NCBI RefSeq assembly: GCF_001641085.1
Contig: NZ_LXIE01000001.1
Coordinates: 186,001-250,000, forward strand
Origin: Aequorivita soesokkakensis
Lineage (GTDB): Bacteria > Bacteroidota > Bacteroidia > Flavobacteriales > Flavobacteriaceae
Direction of reading: 5' to 3'
Length of the DNA: 64,000 nucleotides
The notes under the pieces are model-generated. The model did not search any database. It was not told where the DNA came from and was given only the letters and a program-made list of their open reading frames with translations. The position numbers were made by a program, and so were the translations under genes. Below, piece after piece: positions 17,288 through 25,280 of this stretch (positions within the stretch are counted from its first letter, which is position 1; every line of letters begins with the position of its first letter).

Positions 17288-17686
17288 TTGTCGTTTACTA
17301 ACAAAACTATTGATTTAGGTTTCGTTCGCATGGAACTTTCCGAGCATTGTGTTATTGCCACTGTGAAAGAAGGCGTTTTGATTGAATTGGACCATATTGC
17401 GGCACTTCACGAGGTTTTTGCAAAATATTATTCCGCTAGAAATTTTGGATATATAGACAACAGAGCGCATCAGTACGCCATAAACCTAAGCCCCGAACTC
17501 TACAATTCGCGCTACCCTAAAATGGTTGGTCTTGCCATTGTTTGCTATACAGAAAGTGCAATCAAAAATGCTAATTTTGAAAAATCGTTTTACAATTGGC
17601 CGTTTGAAGTTTTCAAAAATCTGGAAGAAGCCCAACAATGGATTGCGGACTTAGTTGCTGAAGAAGAAAAAAAAGCAGGCCTATAA
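17288..17686 (+). CDS. STAS/SpoIIAA-like small protein (TTG start)
   Basis: A 132-residue protein beginning with a TTG codon 12 bases after rsmD. It has the strand-helix alternation of SpoIIAA/STAS-like domains: VRMELSEHCVIATVKEGV, a helix HIAALHEVFAKYY, FGYIDNRAHQYAINLS, and GLAIVCYTES before a helix with WPFEVFKNLEEAQQWI. This kind of protein is widespread in Flavobacteria and has no assigned function; no phosphorylatable Ser in a clear D-S-S-G context is visible. The final codons (encoding AGL and stop) overlap the 3' end of rnpB, which is transcribed from the other strand. Confidence 0.7.
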   Translation: MSFTNKTIDLGFVRMELSEHCVIATVKEGVLIELDHIAALHEVFAKYYSARNFGYIDNRAHQYAINLSPELYNSRYPKMVGLAIVCYTESAIKNANFEKSFYNWPFEVFKNLEEAQQWIADLVAEEEKKAGL

Positions 17687-17996
17687 GCCGGGTTCTGTAT
17701 CCATCAAAAAAGACGAATCCTTATCATTTATCTAGGCGTTAAGTTACCAAAACGCTCAATCTGCCTACCCTCCTGCATCGGGCGGGAACCCTCAAGCACA
17801 GGTTTACGTGGCATTTCACCGCATAGAGTTTACCTGGTTTCACTACAGCATTACCTGTACATACTTTCTGCTGCACTTGTCCTATCCTCCTAAGCTTAAG
17901 CGAAGGAGGACGACGGCCGTTAGCCGCTATGCTTCCCTATGGTGTCCGGACTTTCCTCTCCCGAATTTAAATTCGGCAGCGATAAGGCGGCCTGCT
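17674..17996 (-). ncRNA. rnpB: RNase P RNA
   Basis: The minus strand carries the universally conserved RNase P RNA blocks: GAGGAAAGTCCGGACACC near the 5' end (rc of 17940-17957) and ACAGAACCCGGCTTATAGG at the 3' end (rc of 17680-17698). The P1 helix is formed by AGCAGGCC (17989-17996 read on the minus strand) with GGCCTGCT (17674-17681), followed by a run of U that can end transcription. The size of about 323 bases fits type A RNAs of Bacteroidota. A perfect -7 box (18000-18007) sits just upstream. Its 3' end overlaps the last 13 bases of the convergent 17288 gene. Confidence 0.95.
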
Positions 17997-17999
17997 GTG

Positions 18000-18007
18000 C
18001 AAAAGTA
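18000..18007 (-). promoter_or_regulatory. -7 element of rnpB
   Basis: On the minus strand TACTTTTG matches TAnnTTTG and ends 3 bases before the inferred first base of the P1 helix (17996), which fits the usual -7 to +1 distance. The -33 region is only T-rich. Confidence 0.7.
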
Positions 18008-18071
18008 CTCCAATGTTAATAAATATGGGAAAATACGAACAGCTATTTTTTTAAAACCCGTTGTACATCTT

Positions 18072-18079
18072 TATATTTG
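18072..18079 (+). promoter_or_regulatory. -7 element of dnaX
   Basis: TATATTTG is a perfect TAnnTTTG ending 10 bases before the dnaX ATG. Transcription would then start only 2-5 bases before, or at, the start codon, implying a leaderless or nearly leaderless mRNA. It is divergent from the rnpB promoter, 65 bases away. Confidence 0.65.
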
Positions 18080-18089
18080 TTTCCGCACT

Positions 18090-19907
18090 ATGGAACACTT
18101 CATTGTATCAGCCCGAAAGTACCGCCCCGCCGTTTTTAAAGACGTTGTTGGGCAACAGGCAATTACCAATACTTTGGAAAACGCCATAGAAAACAACCAT
18201 CTTGCCCAAGCTTTGCTTTTCACGGGTCCACGTGGCGTTGGAAAAACAACCTGTGCAAGAATTCTTGCCAAAAAAATAAATTCAGACGGGAATGAAAAGG
18301 AAGGCGAAGATTTCGCTTTCAACATTTTCGAATTGGATGCCGCATCCAACAATTCCGTTGACGATATTCGCAATTTGATTGATCAGGTTCGAATCCCGCC
18401 ACAAGTTGGAAAATACAAGGTTTATATTATTGATGAGGTGCATATGCTTTCCTCAGCAGCTTTCAACGCTTTTTTGAAAACATTGGAAGAACCACCAAAA
18501 CATGCCATTTTTATTTTGGCAACTACCGAAAAGCACAAAATAATTCCAACCATACTTTCGCGTTGTCAAATTTTCGATTTTAGGAGAATTGGCGTTCGCG
18601 ATATAAAGGAACATTTAGCCGAGGTAGCAAAGGCAGAAAACATTGAAGCCGAAGACGACGCTCTTCACATAATCGCCCAAAAAGCGGACGGCGCTTTACG
18701 TGACGCACTTTCTATTTTTGACAGAGTAGTTAGTTTCGCCGGAAAAAACCTTACCCGCGAAGCAGTTACCGAAAACCTGAACGTACTTGATTACACTTGG
18801 TATTTCCAGATTTCAGATTTGCTTTTGGAAAACAACATCCCGCAGGTTTTGGTTACTTATAACGATATTCTTTCAAAAGGTTTTGACGGCCATCATTTCA
18901 TTATGGGTCTTGCCTCCCACTTCCGCGATTTGTTGGTTTGTAAAAACCAAGAAACTATAAATCTTTTGGAAGTTGGCGAACAAGTGAAAACAATGTATTT
19001 TGAGCAATCGCAAAAAACAAGCACACAATTTTTGATTGATGGAATTGACATTGCAAACACCTGCGACCTAAAATATAAAAACAGCCAAAACCAACGACTT
19101 TTGGTCGAACTTTGCTTAATGCAACTTGCTTCCCTAACTTTTCAGGGCGAAAAAAAAAACTCCAATAACGATGGGCGTTTCGTAATACCTCCCTCCTATT
19201 TTAAGAGCGAAAAATTTACTTCGGAGAAGATAACTTCTGCTGGAAGCATTGTCCCTAAATCTATAGAAAAGGGTGAAAAGGCTAAGGAACTTTCCGAAGA
19301 AATAGAAATTACCAATGTCAGCGAACCTTCGGAAGAACTTTCCAAAGAAAGTATTCCTTCTGAAAATAATAATTCCGAAGAAAATCCAGATGGCAGCGAG
19401 CCACAAAAAGTAATTGAACGCCCGCAGATTCTCGCTGAAAGAAACGCCAAAAAAGTTTCCGCACTATCCCTGAAAAGCATTCAAAAAAAGCAGGAAATAA
19501 AGCAGGAAATGGTTGCAAACCAACCTGATGCTGAAAATCTTCCTTCAAATGAATTTTCAGAAGAAGAAATGCAGGCAGCTTGGACGGAATACACCACAAG
19601 CGTTGAAAGCGACGGAAAATACAATCTGCTTTCACATTTAACAATGGGCGTTCCAAAATTGGATGGCTCCATCATTCATCTTGAATTTCCAAACCAAACC
19701 ATTAAAACTGAAGTAGAACGTGCCAAGTATGAATTGCTTGGGTTTTTACGTGAAAAGCTTCAGAATTACGATATAGATTTAGACATCACCGTAAACGAGA
19801 CCGTCGAAAAGCGCTACGCTTACACTACGCGTGAAAAGTTTGAAAAAATGAAGGAAATGAATCCGATGATTGAAAAATTGCGGAAGGAATTTGATTTGGA
19901 TATTTAA
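18090..19907 (+). CDS. dnaX: DNA polymerase III subunit gamma/tau
   Basis: DnaX is the clamp-loader ATPase of the replicase. From the ATG at 18090 the protein is 605 residues: SARKYRPAVFKDVVGQ, Walker A GPRGVGKTT (46-54), Walker B VYIIDEVHML (111-120), EEPPKHAIFILATTE and sensor region PTILSRCQIFDF. The zinc module (four Cys between Walker A and B in most bacteria) is missing; the segment is only a short NSDGNEKEGED loop. Residues ~370-490 are a charged, low-complexity linker, and the C-terminal ~120 residues form a tau-like domain. An open frame extends upstream to 17808 but runs through rnpB and is not coding. No frameshift slip site was identified with certainty. Confidence 0.95.
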   Translation: MEHFIVSARKYRPAVFKDVVGQQAITNTLENAIENNHLAQALLFTGPRGVGKTTCARILAKKINSDGNEKEGEDFAFNIFELDAASNNSVDDIRNLIDQVRIPPQVGKYKVYIIDEVHMLSSAAFNAFLKTLEEPPKHAIFILATTEKHKIIPTILSRCQIFDFRRIGVRDIKEHLAEVAKAENIEAEDDALHIIAQKADGALRDALSIFDRVVSFAGKNLTREAVTENLNVLDYTWYFQISDLLLENNIPQVLVTYNDILSKGFDGHHFIMGLASHFRDLLVCKNQETINLLEVGEQVKTMYFEQSQKTSTQFLIDGIDIANTCDLKYKNSQNQRLLVELCLMQLASLTFQGEKKNSNNDGRFVIPPSYFKSEKFTSEKITSAGSIVPKSIEKGEKAKELSEEIEITNVSEPSEELSKESIPSENNNSEENPDGSEPQKVIERPQILAERNAKKVSALSLKSIQKKQEIKQEMVANQPDAENLPSNEFSEEEMQAAWTEYTTSVESDGKYNLLSHLTMGVPKLDGSIIHLEFPNQTIKTEVERAKYELLGFLREKLQNYDIDLDITVNETVEKRYAYTTREKFEKMKEMNPMIEKLRKEFDLDI

Positions 19908-19954
19908 TTACATAATCGTTTCGGGCTTGCGCAACGACCGAATTCTTTTAAAGA

Positions 19955-19990
19955 AAAACTTGAAACCTGAAACCTTGAACTTGAAACAAT
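19955..19990. repeat. Heptad-word spacer between dnaX and miaE
   Basis: Four consecutive 7-base words, CTTGAAA, CCTGAAA, CCTTGAA and CTTGAAA, fill the end of the spacer, ending just before the miaE start. It is one member of the spacer family described at 8561-8694. Confidence 0.6.
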
Positions 19991-19994
19991 TTTT

Positions 19995-20576
19995 ATGCTT
20001 GGTTTAAAACTTCCCACAGACCCGCGCTGGGTAAACATAGTTGAAAAAAACATAGAAGACATTCTTACCGATCACGCTTGGTGTGAGCAAAAAGCAGCTT
20101 CCACTGCAGTCTCTTTGATTGTAAGCTTCCCTGAATATACAGATTTGATACAGGAAATGATTGCTTTGGTAAAGGAAGAAATAAGCCATTTTAAAATGGT
20201 GCACGACAAAATTCTTGAAAACGGTTGGGTTTTGGGTCGCGACCGAAAAGATGAATATGTAATGCAGATTATTCAATTTTTTCCAAAAGGTGGAAGCCGA
20301 ACCACGCAATTAGTTCACAGATTACTTTATGCAGCTCTGATTGAAGCACGAAGCTGCGAGCGATTCAGACTTTTAAGCGAAGAACTTGAAGACAAAGAAT
20401 TGGCAGAATTCTACCGAAAACTGATGGTTAGCGAAGCAAACCATTACACAATGTTTCTCGGTTTTGCGCGACAATATGGCGATAGAAAAGAAGTTGACCA
20501 AAAATGGAACGACTTACTTGTTTTTGAAGCTGAAGTAATGAAAGATCTCAGTAAACACCAATCTATTCACGGATAA
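19995..20576 (+). CDS. miaE: tRNA-(ms2io6A)-hydroxylase
   Basis: MiaE is a diiron monooxygenase that hydroxylates the isopentenyl chain of ms2i6A37 in tRNA. The 193-residue protein shows the ferritin-like four-helix pattern with iron ligands in DHAWCEQKAAS, VKEEISHFKMVHD (the E-x-x-H pair), ALIEARSCERF and VSEANHYTMFL (second E-x-x-H). Length matches the bacterial enzyme. It starts after the heptad spacer and is 17 bases upstream of the ClC gene, so the two are probably co-transcribed. The substrate-forming enzymes MiaA and MiaB are not in the window. Confidence 0.92.
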   Translation: MLGLKLPTDPRWVNIVEKNIEDILTDHAWCEQKAASTAVSLIVSFPEYTDLIQEMIALVKEEISHFKMVHDKILENGWVLGRDRKDEYVMQIIQFFPKGGSRTTQLVHRLLYAALIEARSCERFRLLSEELEDKELAEFYRKLMVSEANHYTMFLGFARQYGDRKEVDQKWNDLLVFEAEVMKDLSKHQSIHG

Positions 20577-20593
20577 CATTTAAATTCTTCGAG

Positions 20594-21904
20594 ATGAAAC
20601 TTAAAAGAAGAAGAAAACTGGTTAAATATGCTGACATATTGGATAAACCCATTCGGTTCAATCCTTTTGTATTCAGCAGAATGTTTATTCTTTGGGCCGT
20701 TCTCGGGCTGATTGGTGGAATAATTTCAGGCGCTTATTGGGTTGTGTTGATGTTTCTTACCGATTTTTTAGCCGTTTATCAAGGTTGGCTCGTTATTCCC
20801 GTAATGGCCGTCTGTGGACTTTTAGCGGGTTTAATAATCTATTTTATAGGCGATCCGGGAGAAATGCAACTTATTGTAAACAACATCCGTTTTAACAAAG
20901 GAAAGCTGGATCCAAAAAATAATCCTTCCATGATTTTGTCTTCTTTGCTCTGCGTTGCTTCAGGCGGAAGTTTAGGTCCGGAAGCACCCTTAGTTCAAGT
21001 TACTGGTTCTACAGGTTCTTGGATGGGCAAGGTTTTCAGGTTAAAGGGCGAAGAATTACGCTCACTAAGCATTGCTGGGATGGCTTCAGGGTTTACGGCA
21101 TTGTTTGGCGCACCTTTGGGCGGAAGTCTTTTCGCTTTGGAAATTTTGCACCACAAACACGCTGTGGAATATTACCAAGCCATCATTCCAGCCCTTGTCG
21201 CAAGTGGTTTCAGTTATATTGTTTTTGCCCTTATTGTACATTTGGGACTTGGCCCCGCTTGGGATTTGCCAGCCTATGAAATGGCAACTGTTTTCGACTT
21301 TGCTTGGGCATTCTTTTTCGCCGTTATAGCTACCATCGTGGGCTGGGGTTTTATCTTCTGCACCAAATTCTTTAAAAATCTCTTCGGAAAACTGAAAACG
21401 CCAATTTATGTGAAAACATTAATCGGTGGTCTTTTGTTGGGAACCATCGCTTTTTACATTCCATTAACCAGATATTTTAGCCATTTTGAAATTGAAGAAC
21501 TGCTTAAGGGCGATCTTACCATGGAATTCTTGGCAGCTGTCTTGATTTTTAAAATCATAGCTATCGCCATAACCGTAACCTCTGGTTGGCGCGGAGGATT
21601 TATAATTCCATTGTTTTTCTGTGGCACTGCGCTCGGGCTTTTAATCCATAGTGTTTTTCCATCCATCAGCCTTTCGTTGACCATAGTTAGCTGTATGGCG
21701 GCGATAAACGCTTGTGTAACGCGCACACCGATGAGCACGACCATTCTTTTGGCAACACTCACTGGGTTTACGTATTTTATTCCCATACTTTTTGCTAGTT
21801 TAACGGGTTATTTTCTTGCACCACGAATTCCATTTATTGGCGCACAGATGGAGGAAAAAGAACGAAAAAGCACACAGAAAAAATTTCAAAAAACCAAAGA
21901 ATAA
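20594..21904 (+). CDS. ClC-family chloride channel or H+/Cl- antiporter
   Basis: A 436-residue polytopic membrane protein with the ClC signature GSLGPEAP (126-133), in which Glu130 of the G-x-E-x-P motif is the gating glutamate. Further hallmarks are GFTALFGAPLGGSLFALE near 165-180 and TSGWRGGFIIPLFFCGTALG in the second half, which form the anion-binding helix ends. No CBS domains are attached, as is usual for the short bacterial form. Whether it is a channel or a proton-coupled exchanger cannot be decided; the intracellular proton glutamate was not identified with confidence. It follows miaE closely. Confidence 0.9.
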   Translation: MKLKRRRKLVKYADILDKPIRFNPFVFSRMFILWAVLGLIGGIISGAYWVVLMFLTDFLAVYQGWLVIPVMAVCGLLAGLIIYFIGDPGEMQLIVNNIRFNKGKLDPKNNPSMILSSLLCVASGGSLGPEAPLVQVTGSTGSWMGKVFRLKGEELRSLSIAGMASGFTALFGAPLGGSLFALEILHHKHAVEYYQAIIPALVASGFSYIVFALIVHLGLGPAWDLPAYEMATVFDFAWAFFFAVIATIVGWGFIFCTKFFKNLFGKLKTPIYVKTLIGGLLLGTIAFYIPLTRYFSHFEIEELLKGDLTMEFLAAVLIFKIIAIAITVTSGWRGGFIIPLFFCGTALGLLIHSVFPSISLSLTIVSCMAAINACVTRTPMSTTILLATLTGFTYFIPILFASLTGYFLAPRIPFIGAQMEEKERKSTQKKFQKTKE

Positions 21905-21944
21905 AAGTCAGCTATTATTCATTTGTCATTAATAATTATACATT

Positions 21945-22313
21945 ATGAAAGCAATTCTCACCATCTGCCTTCTCGTACTTTCCAATTCCTTTATGACTCT
22001 TGCCTGGTATGGCCACCTAAAATTTGCTGAATGGAAATGGTTTAGCAAGCTCGGGTTAATAGCCATAATCCTCATAAGTTGGGGGATCGCCCTTTTTGAA
22101 TATTTATTCCAGGTACCCGCAAACCGAATGGGCTACAGTGGCAATGGTGGTCCGTTTTCATTGTTGCAATTAAAAGTGATACAGGAAGTAATTACACTCG
22201 TGGTTTTTGTAGGTTTTACACTCTTGGTTTTTAAGACGGAAACATTTCGGGTTAATCACGTTATAGCCTTCGTATTGCTTATACTTTCTGTATATTTTAT
22301 GTTTAAGAAATAA
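21945..22313 (+). CDS. DUF486/DMT-family small membrane protein
   Basis: A 122-residue protein with four membrane helices: ILTICLLVLSNSFMTLAWYGHLK, LGLIAIILISWGIALFEYL, a central VIQEVITLVVFVGFTLLVF and a final IAFVLLILSVYFMF. The sequence FEYLFQVPANRMGY with the QLKVIQEVITL stretch is diagnostic of the DUF486 group of drug/metabolite-like four-helix proteins, which are thought to work as dimers; no substrate is known. It lies 40 bases after the ClC gene on the same strand. Confidence 0.88.
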   Translation: MKAILTICLLVLSNSFMTLAWYGHLKFAEWKWFSKLGLIAIILISWGIALFEYLFQVPANRMGYSGNGGPFSLLQLKVIQEVITLVVFVGFTLLVFKTETFRVNHVIAFVLLILSVYFMFKK

Positions 22314-22341
22314 AGTATCTTCATATTTAAATAAAATTGTT

Positions 22342-22860
22342 TTGAATAAAATACTTCTAATACTATTATTGTCAGTATTATTTTCAAATTGCGGCGAATC
22401 TTACAAATATAAAACGGAGCCAACTTCTGCATTTAAAAAAATAATTTTTCATACATCAGAATGTTTCGGAACTTGTCCCACATATCATTTAGAAATTGAC
22501 TCAGATAAAAGAGTCAAACTTTATGCAGAAAAAGTTTACAAAGATAAAATTGGACGATCCTATGAGATAGATTCTACAAAAGTCGGCTATTTTACAGGAT
22601 TTGCTAAAGACAGTATTTTTCTAGCATTAAACAAAGAAACTAAATCTATTGGTTTAGAAAATATTGAGTTTGATGGAGTCAGCTGTTGCGACGGCTCCTT
22701 AAAAACAATAATCGTTTATTATGATGGTAAAAAGAAAATTCTTCAATCCATGTTTCCACCAGAAGAAGCAAATAATCTTATCAAAATTCTTTATGAAATT
22801 TGTGATAAAAGTGAACTAGAAAGAACAACAAAATTTACTATTGAAAATTATAAAAAATAA
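22342..22860 (+). CDS. DUF6438 lipoprotein (TTG start)
   Basis: A 172-residue lipoprotein starting with TTG (no ATG gives a signal peptide): MNKILLILLLSVLFSNC, then GESYK. The mature part opens with FHTSECFGTCPTYHLEI, the C-x-x-x-C containing block that marks DUF6438, and has a second Cys pair, VSCCDGSLK, near residue 110. The family is of unknown function and found mainly in Bacteroidota and Proteobacteria as exported proteins. The residues after the lipid-bearing Cys are not strongly acidic, so periplasm-facing anchoring is as likely as surface display. Base composition is more A+T-rich than the flanking housekeeping genes. Confidence 0.75.
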   Translation: MNKILLILLLSVLFSNCGESYKYKTEPTSAFKKIIFHTSECFGTCPTYHLEIDSDKRVKLYAEKVYKDKIGRSYEIDSTKVGYFTGFAKDSIFLALNKETKSIGLENIEFDGVSCCDGSLKTIIVYYDGKKKILQSMFPPEEANNLIKILYEICDKSELERTTKFTIENYKK

Positions 22861-22937
22861 TTGACAACCGAATTATTTAGTAGAAAAAGCACATTAAGTG
22901 TTTATCTACACTTGAGCAAACATTTAGAACCAAATCA

Positions 22938-23378
22938 ATGAAAAAAATATTACTGATTTTAATCCTTCCAATTTTAGTTACTAGTTGCCATTTTAGTAAC
23001 AAATATCAAAATCGAGAATCTGACCGACAAAATGCTGAAAAAGTTACGGCTGAACTTTTTGATTATATAAAAAACTCTGAATTTGAAAAAGCGACTGAAC
23101 TTTTTGGCGATGAATTTTATAAAGTAACTTCAAAAGGAGATTTAATGGAAATTTTTGAATCGACTCAAAAAAAGCTTGGTAGATTGAAAAGTACAGAGCT
23201 GGCTGATTGGAATACAGTGGTTTCAGAAGGGGCGATTGAGCAAGGTGTTTATAATTTATCCTATAATGGGGAATTTGAAAATGACAATGCAATCCTTAAA
23301 ATCACCCTAATTAAAAATGAAAACGGAGAAATAAAAGTAGCCGGATATAATATTCAATCAAAAGCATTTCTGAATTAA
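22938..23378 (+). CDS. Small lipoprotein with DUF3887/DUF4019-like domain
   Basis: A 146-residue lipoprotein (MKKILLILILPILVTSC). The mature domain begins with a helix (DRQNAEKVTAELFDYIKN) and EKATELFGDEFYK, then a helix and a set of strands (VYNLSYNGEFENDNAILKITLIK, GEIKVAGYNIQSK), the layout of NTF2-like exported proteins of the DUF3887/DUF4019 type. No catalytic residues can be named. A short inverted repeat (AAGTGT, ACACTT) lies in the 77-base gap upstream and could be part of its control region. Confidence 0.6.
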   Translation: MKKILLILILPILVTSCHFSNKYQNRESDRQNAEKVTAELFDYIKNSEFEKATELFGDEFYKVTSKGDLMEIFESTQKKLGRLKSTELADWNTVVSEGAIEQGVYNLSYNGEFENDNAILKITLIKNENGEIKVAGYNIQSKAFLN

Positions 23379-23440
23379 AAAAGTTTTTTACAAACGAAAT
23401 CCATAGCCACGATCCCACCCCAACGTTAAAAAAATAAAAT

Positions 23441-24052
23441 ATGAAAATCTTCTCGCTAACAATCGTAATTTCATTGACTTGTATGTTTCAGTCAATTGGG
23501 CAAATTAACCCAATTACTAATCTCTTTTGGGACCATCATTACATTTACCCAAATAACTTCTTTGAATTGACTTGGGAAGAACCAGCAATTCCCCATGACG
23601 AATTAATAGGTTATAACGTTTATAGGGAAAATGAGCTTTACAGATTCCAAACCGAAAATTCGTTGTATAATTTAGAACAAGGATCAAATTGTGGAGAAGA
23701 TTTTCTACTCTATAATAACGGCCAGGGGTTTTTTGCACACGTAACAGCCGTTTATAATCCAGGCGAAGTTGAATCTGAATATATTGAAACAGTATTTGTT
23801 GAAGGACCATTGTTGGAAATTAAAGATTTTAATAATCAAAAAGTGATAATATATCCTAATCCTTCAAATGGCATTATTAATATTGGAAATAAAAATTTGA
23901 AGAAAATTGTGGTTTACGACATTACAGGAAAAAAAATTAAAGAATTGAAAGCTAGTTCTCAAATAGATCTATCAGATGTTACCAAAGGTATTTACTTGAT
24001 AAATTTGATTTCTGATGATGGTGTAACAGTAAACAAAATAGTACTCCAATAA
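23441..24052 (+). CDS. Secreted protein with FN3-like module and T9SS type A sorting domain
   Basis: A 203-residue exported protein: signal peptide 1-20 (ending SIGQ), a fibronectin-III-like stretch (FELTWEEPAIPHDELIGYNVY, then YRFQTENSLYN and AVYNPGEVESE), and a C-terminal Por-type sorting domain of about 75 residues: VIIYPNPSNGIINI, KKIVVYDITGKKIKEL, then LSDVTKGIYLINLIS and a final VNKIVLQ. The tail directs export by the type IX system and then attachment to or release from the surface. The effector part is very small, so it is more likely an adhesin-like or structural protein than an enzyme. No neighbour explains it. Confidence 0.85.
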   Translation: MKIFSLTIVISLTCMFQSIGQINPITNLFWDHHYIYPNNFFELTWEEPAIPHDELIGYNVYRENELYRFQTENSLYNLEQGSNCGEDFLLYNNGQGFFAHVTAVYNPGEVESEYIETVFVEGPLLEIKDFNNQKVIIYPNPSNGIINIGNKNLKKIVVYDITGKKIKELKASSQIDLSDVTKGIYLINLISDDGVTVNKIVLQ

Positions 24053-24139
24053 ATATTTTGGTCAAAAACGCTTACTTTTCATTCAATAAAACAAAACTCA
24101 ACATATAAATCCATAAACATCTGATATTGTGTATCTTTA

Positions 24140-24165
24140 ATGGTAACTAATCAAAATGTTACCAT
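24140..24165 (+). promoter_or_regulatory. Inverted repeat enclosing the start codon of the LysM gene
   Basis: ATGGTAAC (24140-24147) and GTTACCAT (24158-24165) form a perfect 8-base inverted repeat with a 10-base spacer. The right arm contains the first two bases of the ATG at 24164. In RNA this would hide the start codon; in DNA it could bind a dimeric regulator. TATCTTTA at 24132-24139 resembles a -7 box, which would put the transcript start near the left arm. Confidence 0.5.
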
Positions 24166-25264
24166 GAAAACATACACAGTAAAAAGCGGCGATTCTTTGG
24201 GGCTAATAGCTTTCAAACAATTAGGGGCAACCGCCAAGTGGCGCGAAATTGCAGAACTGAACAATATTGTAAACCCAAGCAAAATTGAAGTGGGCCAAAT
24301 ATTGCAATTGCCAATAGAAAGTGAACCCACGCCCAGCACCGAACGTGCGGATGTTGTTATTATTGAGGAAGACCCACGAATATATTATCAATATCAAACC
24401 GATACAACCCGAAAATATTTAGGCAAAAAGTTCCGAAAAGGAATTTTTAGACCGGGTAGTCAAATTACCGAAACATTTATTCAGCAAAATCCAAATCTAT
24501 TAGCAGATTTAAAAATCAGTAAATCTGAAGTGAATGCTTTATTGGCCACTTCAGAAAACGAAGGAAATCTGGATGCTGTAAATACTTGGGACAATTCCTT
24601 TATGAGTTTTGGAATGTTTCAGTGGACGCTGGGCGCAGGAACTGGCGAAGGAGAATTACCAGCTCTTATTAAATTAGTAAAGGAAAAATATCCAGATGCT
24701 TTTCAGCAGTTCTGCGGACAATTTGGTGTCGATGTTTCTGCAGATACGAATGCCACCTATGGGTATTTAATTCATAATAATAACAAAGTAGATACTGCAG
24801 CAGAAAAGCAATTCTTCCGAAGTAACATTGTGGCTTATCGCTTTGTAGCGGCTGGAATGGATCAACGGGTTTGCGCCGTACAAATTTTGCACGCCATCAA
24901 TCGCTTCAATCTTTTCTATTTCAACAAAACAGAAAAACTGGGCGGTAATTCATTGTTTGATCTGCTCTCTTCAGAATATGCGGCAGCGCTGTTTTTAGAC
25001 AACCACGTGAACAGGCCGGGTTATCTTTGGCCCTGTGTGGCGAAAGCAATAAGCAATTCCGGTCTTTCCTACGAACAACTAAAAAATGGTGGAGACAAAG
25101 AAGAAATGAAGGTAATCAATCAGTACCTCAATGTTCGCGAAACCTACGGCAATTCGCCAATGACTGATGCAAAAAACAGAGCCGCCGTAACAAAACGATA
25201 TCTTGATTCAGGAAAAATTTCTGCTTCAAAAGGGAGCTTTAAGTCTAACCGAGCGTTAAGGTAA
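24164..25264 (+). CDS. LysM protein with lysozyme-like domain
   Basis: From the ATG at 24164 the protein has 366 residues; an upstream ATG at 24140 would add eight. A single LysM module (TYTVKSGDSLGLIAFKQLG through KIEVGQILQLP) occupies residues 3-50. After a linker, residues ~120-320 contain SENEGNLDAVNTWDNSFMSF, then GMFQWTLG, resembling the E-x-G and G-x-x-Q elements of lysozyme-like transglycosylases; Glu in SENEG is a possible catalytic acid. There is no signal peptide, so release may depend on another route, or it acts in the cytoplasm. It is convergent with ppx. Peptidoglycan or chitin-type cleavage is inferred. Confidence 0.7.
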   Translation: MKTYTVKSGDSLGLIAFKQLGATAKWREIAELNNIVNPSKIEVGQILQLPIESEPTPSTERADVVIIEEDPRIYYQYQTDTTRKYLGKKFRKGIFRPGSQITETFIQQNPNLLADLKISKSEVNALLATSENEGNLDAVNTWDNSFMSFGMFQWTLGAGTGEGELPALIKLVKEKYPDAFQQFCGQFGVDVSADTNATYGYLIHNNNKVDTAAEKQFFRSNIVAYRFVAAGMDQRVCAVQILHAINRFNLFYFNKTEKLGGNSLFDLLSSEYAAALFLDNHVNRPGYLWPCVAKAISNSGLSYEQLKNGGDKEEMKVINQYLNVRETYGNSPMTDAKNRAAVTKRYLDSGKISASKGSFKSNRALR

Positions 25265-25280
25265 TTTTAGAAATAACTCG

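Noticed and set aside
17808-18089. N-terminal extension of the dnaX reading frame
   Set aside because: It runs through rnpB on the opposite strand and the predicted residues do not match DnaX; the promoter and the ATG at 18090 give a standard start.
18387-18400. GGTTCGAATCCC-like T-arm of a tRNA
   Set aside because: It lies inside the dnaX coding sequence in frame, and no acceptor, D or anticodon stem can be built around it.
22342-24052. Small exported-protein cluster as a mobile island
   Set aside because: Although more A+T-rich and of narrow distribution, there is no integrase, direct repeat or tRNA at the edges.
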